Part shown: positions 59,401-64,000 of the stretch, one piece after another
Position numbering within the stretch: position 1 is the first letter of the stretch
How the letters are laid out: every line of letters starts with the position of its first letter
Assembly: GCA_013399115.1 (NCBI GenBank)
Contig: VXAA01005272.1
Coordinates: 9,507-73,506 of the forward strand
DNA length: 64,000 nucleotides
Source of the DNA: Anseranas semipalmata
Taxonomy: Eukaryota > Chordata > Aves > Anseriformes > Anseranatidae
Direction: 5' to 3'
Made by a program: the position numbers and the translations under genes
Notes under the pieces: model-generated
Seen by the model: the letters and a program-made list of their open reading frames with translations, nothing else
Databases searched by the model: none
What the model was told of the DNA's origin: nothing

Positions 59401-61799
59401 CTGCCAGCATTCCCCAGCCAGAGCAGCTCAACCCGGTCCCGTGGCCACCCTGATGCTGGTGTCGGTGTCCCCCAAACACCTGGGGCAACCCCACGCTCCT
59501 CAAAGCTGGGTTTCCACATGGAGAGACGAGCTGGGGTTTGGGGACCGGACATCACCACGCTGCAGGGGAGGGGAAGGTCTAAATTTTCCATGCTCCAGAA
59601 GCCGTAACACCATCAAATGCACCCCCAGGGGATGCCAAGGTGCAGCTTGGCCACGCTCCCCAGCTCGGACAACTCCATGCAGGCGATGGGACACACAACA
59701 GCTTTGCGCTGCTTCCCCCCGGCCGCGCAGCACCAGCTTTCCGGCAGCACTGATTATCTCAGGTGAGCGAACACAAGAGTCCTCCTGAAACGCTGATTGC
59801 AAAAATCAATCGGCATTTCATTTTAATTGACTCTCCGGGCTGTGCAGACAAGCGCGCGCTGCTTCCGCCCCTCTTCCTGTGCTGGGGCTGCGGTGCAGAC
59901 GGACAAACAGACTGTCCTGCCGCGGTTGATCCGGGCTCCGTCGAGCGTAACAGCCCGTGGATTTGAGAACAAGATGCTTTCAGCACCGCAAATAGCTTGA
60001 ATTCAACTAAATCTCGCTTTTCCTCTCCTTCCCCACCTGAATCGCACCCTCTCGCTATTGCTACCAGCTTCGAGCGCATCCAGCGGGTCCAGGTGCTCAA
60101 TGCAGGGAGGAGAGCTGGAGAAACCCAGGAGTTACGATTTATTTTTCTAATGCACGAGGACGGGGGTTACGTGATGTGATAGGTGCTCCAGCTGGGGGGT
60201 TATGCTCTGAATAAACAGCATCACTGGTTCTCAACTTCGGGAGTTTCCAAGCAGTGGGGGACGCTGAGGGAATGGTCCTGCCTTGGGCCCTTGGTCACGC
60301 AGAGAGGTTTTGGGAGGGCTGCGTTTTGCTTCCTCACGCAGAGCTGGCCGGGGTGTGCCGCAGCCCACTGAAGGCACTGCCCGCTGAGCTCCCTAATTCT
60401 CCTGCCCGCCTTTGCTGTTCCAAGCGTGAGGAATTTCAGGTGCGCAGAGCAGATCGATACCCGCTCGTTCGACCACCCGTGCTAATTCGCAATTTGGATG
60501 CAGAAACCGCTCGCACGTCAGTGGCGATGGGAAAAGCAGGCGGGGAGCAGAAAGCAGCATGTCGAGGGGTGGTAGGGGCTGGAGAAACATGCCTGGATCT
60601 TATGGAAGATGAACAATACCAACCCAACCTTAATTTGGGCTCTGCATTAGCAGGTGCTGCTTAAATACCCCATTTTGTAGGACGGTGACACAGCTCTGCA
60701 TCCCTCCCCTCTCCTGCTGTCCCTGCTCCAATATCCACCAGCTCGGCAGGACAAGGAAAGCCAACACGGAAAAACTCCAGACAAAGCAGCTCTTCACCTC
60801 CGCAGGCAACACCAATGTGCAAATTTGCTGTATTTTCTGTATTCCCCATAGCACCAAAACCCAGCTCCTGAAACAACAGCTTTCCAAAGAGTGGGGAAAA
60901 AAAAACAGCGAGTGGGAAACCATGCGAGCTAAAAAGAAAACCGTTGTGCACTCCTTTTCCCTTAACGGATGCAGACACTGATGTAAAGCAGCCGCTTGAT
61001 AGCAGTTTGGGGGGAATATATATCATCTGAAGGGATAACATCCAACGTGAGGATGAAATCCCACTAGCCATCACTGTCCCACCTCTCCCATTCCCGCGGC
61101 TAGTGCACTGACACCTGCAAAAAGGATGCTTTTTACTTTATTTTTTTTTTGTTTTCATCCTCAGCCCTGGAGCCCTGGGGTCCCCATTCATTCTTCCTAA
61201 CAGGATCCAATTTGCACAGCAGAGGTGTCTCATCCGGCAAAAGCCAAATACCTGCCTTCGGGCGCCTAAAGCAATCAGAGGATGCAGAGACCCGAAAGCA
61301 GGAACACAGAAATAGATCCCAAAATAAGGTTTAAAAACTCCACCAGGCTAGTGATGCGCACGAGCTGGTCCCCACCCTCCCGGGGGTCCCTCCTGTAAAG
61401 GGCTACTCTTGGCGCAGGGTTTTTGGGGATGCTCTGGCAGCTCCACTTGCTTCACCCTAATTTCTCTCCCCTCCATTGTAGCAATTTGGCCAATTCACAA
61501 AAATCACATTTTCATGGCAAAATTGCAACCTACAAAAATCACAGCGAGCTCAACGGCTCCTGGGTCCCAGCGATGCACAATCGCTGCTCGTGCCAGCTGT
61601 TCAGATGGGTGACCCCAAAACTCAACCCACCGCAAGCATTTTCTTGATAAACAGCCTTTAGGACGGTGCTTAGGAGCGGGAGTCCCTAAGGGATGCTCAG
61701 CAGCCATTGCGGAAAGGGCCACCCGTCCCCTTGCCACCATGTGGATACTGCGGGGACAGCGACGGGCAGAACCCATCCCCTCTGCACTGCTGCTTTGTG

Positions 61800-61850
61800 C
61801 AAAAAAAAAAATTGTATATATATATAATCACATTATAATTATAAGTTAAT
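61800..61850. repeat. Poly-A followed by TA microsatellite
   Basis: A run of about eleven A, then ttgtatatatatataatcac and attataattataag. Confidence 0.9.
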
Positions 61851-62179
61851 TAAAACAGAAGAGATCAAAGCCACTTTAGACAGATTAATGATATGATGAG
61901 TGCCAGAAATTTCCCCCATTTTATGCATCAACCGGTGTCTTTTTCCAGCTTCTGCCGCTTTTGTGCGTGCCAGGCAGAGCCTTTCATTCCCCCCCCAGTG
62001 CCCTCCTCGTTCCTTGCCTCTCTTGATGGATGAAGGATTTGAAGTCCTAACAGCTGCGGGGATTTGTGTGGGGAAGAGAGGCAACATTCAAAGGATTATC
62101 AAGCGAAAAAATCAACTCGCTTTAAAAAAAAAAGAGAGATAAGGTTGGCAAAATTGCAGGCACTTGTGGAGAGATGGGT

Positions 62180-62230
62180 GTATATATATATATGAGCCTG
62201 CATCTATCTATCTATATATATAGATGGGGT
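62180..62230. repeat. TA and CTAT microsatellites
   Basis: gtgtatatatatatatgagc followed by catctatctatctatatata and tagat. Confidence 0.9.
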
Positions 62231-62339
62231 CCAAAAGAAAAAGGAGAGGGCAAGTTCAGCAACAGGAGCAGCCAGCTGGTGTCCTGCAAAAATGGGGGCA
62301 AATGAGGCATTTTTAGGGATGCCGAGAGTGGCAGCATGC

Positions 62340-62388
62340 AAAAAAAAAAAGGGGGGGGGGGGGATTTTCCACCCTTTCAGCNGGGGGG
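62340..62388. repeat. Poly-A / poly-G run with ambiguous base
   Basis: Eleven A (62340-62350) abut thirteen G (62351-62363); a second G run follows an n at 62382, and the flanking attttccaccctttcagc is repeated after it. Sequencing accuracy is likely to be poor here. Confidence 0.9.
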
Positions 62389-63639
62389 GCATTTTCCATC
62401 CTTTCAGCTCCCCACCCTTCATTTTCTGATTATTTTTTTTCCCCCTTTTCTTCCCCCATGAGTGTTCTTCCCTGCACTGGAGCAGCGTGTGCCCCCCGGG
62501 ACCATGGGCAGAGCTGGGGGGTTCTCTCTAAAATCTCATTTTCTCTCTGCCACCGCCCCTGAGGACTGGGTTTCCACAGGGAAAAGCAGGCTCATATCCA
62601 GATAAAAAAGGAAAATTGCTATAAACGCCCCACAGACACACTTGTGGGGCTCCGGGCATTTGCTCTCACCTTCGAATTAGCTGTTTAAAAGCCATCTGTG
62701 GGTGCAAACCCTTCACCTTTGGTGAGGGTTAGGGGAGGGAAATGGCTCCAGCTGCAAGTGGGGGGGCTTGCACTGAGCCATGCCCCCTCGAGGGCGATCA
62801 TACGCAAGTCCCAGGCGTCACTTGGGACTTCTTGTCAAAAGATAACACGTTGGAAGGGATGCTGAGAGATTGCACCAGTTGGAGAGATGAAAAAAATTAA
62901 AATAAAAAATAGAAAAGGTATTTGAGGGCTTCCAGCTCAGGTTTCCTGTGGGTAGTGCAAAAATCTAACCTGGCACATATGGCCCAAATCGAGATCTCCT
63001 AGGGGAGGAGAGAAATTCAGCAAAGGAGAGCTGGAAAAATGCCCCAGTGCCCCCCCTCCTAATGGCTCAGAGGAAGAGGAAGACCGGCAAAGCCACCCCT
63101 AAAAGTATTTCTGTGTCTGCATCCCTTATCCCCAAAGGACATCCCTCCACTGTGGGATTGCAAGTGATGGGGGAAGCAGATGTTGTAATTGCTGTATGAA
63201 AATAACTGCAGGAAAGGCCCCAACCAGGCAACAAAAAGCCAACGTCGGGTTAGCTGTCTACAGCTGCGGTCACGTAAAATAAGAAAATGGCACTTACAAG
63301 CGATTTTAACTAAAAGCTCATTCAGACGTGTCAATTAAATTGGCTTTCTGGGAATTTCTCGCTTTCGGGTTAGAGCAGATTGAATCCTGGTGCTCCTGTG
63401 ACAACTACTGAAATCCAGTTACATGTTTCAGCTGTTTTACACATCCCCCCCATCTTCAAAAACAGACCCAAATGCATAACCCGCAACCAGAACAAGCAAG
63501 GGACCACTGGAAACCTTGCAGATTGAATTCGCTTCCAGGGACACCGCTGGGAGCGGGGGTTTTGCCGTGACCGGGCGCCTTCTCCGGCATCAGCATCAAT
63601 CACCGCAAGCCACTCATTATTCCCCAAATGTTGTGAGCA

Positions 63640-63780
63640 GCCGTGATGTCACCTCCGCGCACCCGTCAATCACACCTACATAATCAGGACAGCTGATTGA
63701 CGGCTTGGGATGAGGGAGTAAACAGAGACGCTGCAGATAGCGCTTTCCACCCGCTGAGTGTTTTTTAAACGAAAGCGAGC
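63640..63780. promoter_or_regulatory. Inverted pair of PBX/PREP-type sites
   Basis: ccgtcaatca at 63663-63672 and its exact reverse complement tgattgacgg at 63694-63703 are separated by 21 bp. TGATTGAC is the known preferred site of PBX with MEIS/PREP partners. A CRE-like tgatgtcacc precedes them and tgtaggtg/gataatc-type AT words lie between. Candidate enhancer core. Confidence 0.45.
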
Positions 63781-64000
63781 AACTAATGGGGCGGCACCGG
63801 GGAGGGAAAAGCCGCCGAGCTGCTCGTCTGCGAGCGGCTTCTCATCGAGGTGCTTCGCCAGTTGGTACGAGGACATCTCCGAAGGGTTGTATGGGATCTG
63901 GATACGGCCCATCCTCATCCAGAGGTGCACTGATGTCCCTAATGCCTTTGCATTGAGCCGTCAGAGATGCAAAGGGCAGGCTTGAGGGACAGGGACGAGC

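Larger units (their letters stand above)
50100..64000 (-). other. Non-coding, presumed IGSF21 intron 1 or upstream DNA, segment D
   Basis: No IGSF21 exon 1 (a signal peptide ending in one coding base before a GT donor on the minus strand) was found. The base composition is less GC-rich than near the exons. Contents are AT-rich candidate elements (50100-50265, 53890-54105, 63640-63780), a MIR-like SINE (50975-51095), short simple repeats (61800-61850, 62180-62230, 62340-62388), and a tandem 20-base duplication at 56395-56430. The plus-strand frame at 50333-50620 and the minus-strand frame at 63676-63930 are unrecognised and unsupported. Confidence 0.65.

Noticed and set aside
63676..63930. Minus-strand ORF of 84 residues at the right edge as a possible upstream exon
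   Set aside because: No signal-peptide character and no resemblance to IGSF21 exon 1 or to neighbours known near this gene.

Overview
The window is vertebrate nuclear DNA, most likely from a bird. The evidence is split coding exons with consensus GT/AG splice sites, GC-rich and minisatellite-rich introns, very little recognisable transposon sequence, and compact introns like those of avian microchromosomes. A non-avian sauropsid cannot be excluded. No bacterial, viral or CRISPR feature was seen.

The only gene I can support is IGSF21 (immunoglobulin superfamily member 21), on the minus strand. Five consecutive internal coding exons lie at 14363-14475, 7406-7527, 3584-3702, 2975-3090 and 2342-2792. 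Their phases join exactly, giving 921 nt with 306 complete codons plus a split codon at each end. They encode the mature N-terminus, a complete first Ig domain (Cys, Trp and DxGxYxC landmarks) and a second Ig domain with a long Ala/Gly/Pro-rich linker ahead of its CxVxHP motif. The signal-peptide exon and the C-terminal exons (further Ig-like region and GPI signal, known from the family) were not found. The 3' exons must lie left of position 1. Exon 1 lies right of 14475, either beyond 64000 or in the assembly gap at 35813-36604.

Layout: 1-2341 is intron downstream of the last visible exon, with an AT microsatellite at the edge and an A-rich tract next to the splice donor. 2342-14475 is the exon cluster, with introns of 182, 493, 3703 and 6835 bp carrying a CAT/ATC repeat and several minisatellites. 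14476-64000 is non-coding and is read as the large first intron, possibly with upstream DNA. It holds a complex minisatellite that runs into a 792-N gap, a 25-bp AT-rich tandem array, three MIR-like SINE remnants, and AT-rich, homeodomain-motif-rich islands in GC-rich surroundings. Those islands are candidate conserved enhancers. Most open reading frames here are chance ORFs in GC-rich DNA.

IGSF21 is known as a GPI-anchored neuronal surface protein that promotes inhibitory presynaptic differentiation through neurexin-2-alpha. The regulatory candidates would plausibly serve its neural expression, but that is inference. I found no convincing undescribed system. The most unusual sequence is the repeat architecture and a perfect inverted pair of PBX-type sites near the right edge.
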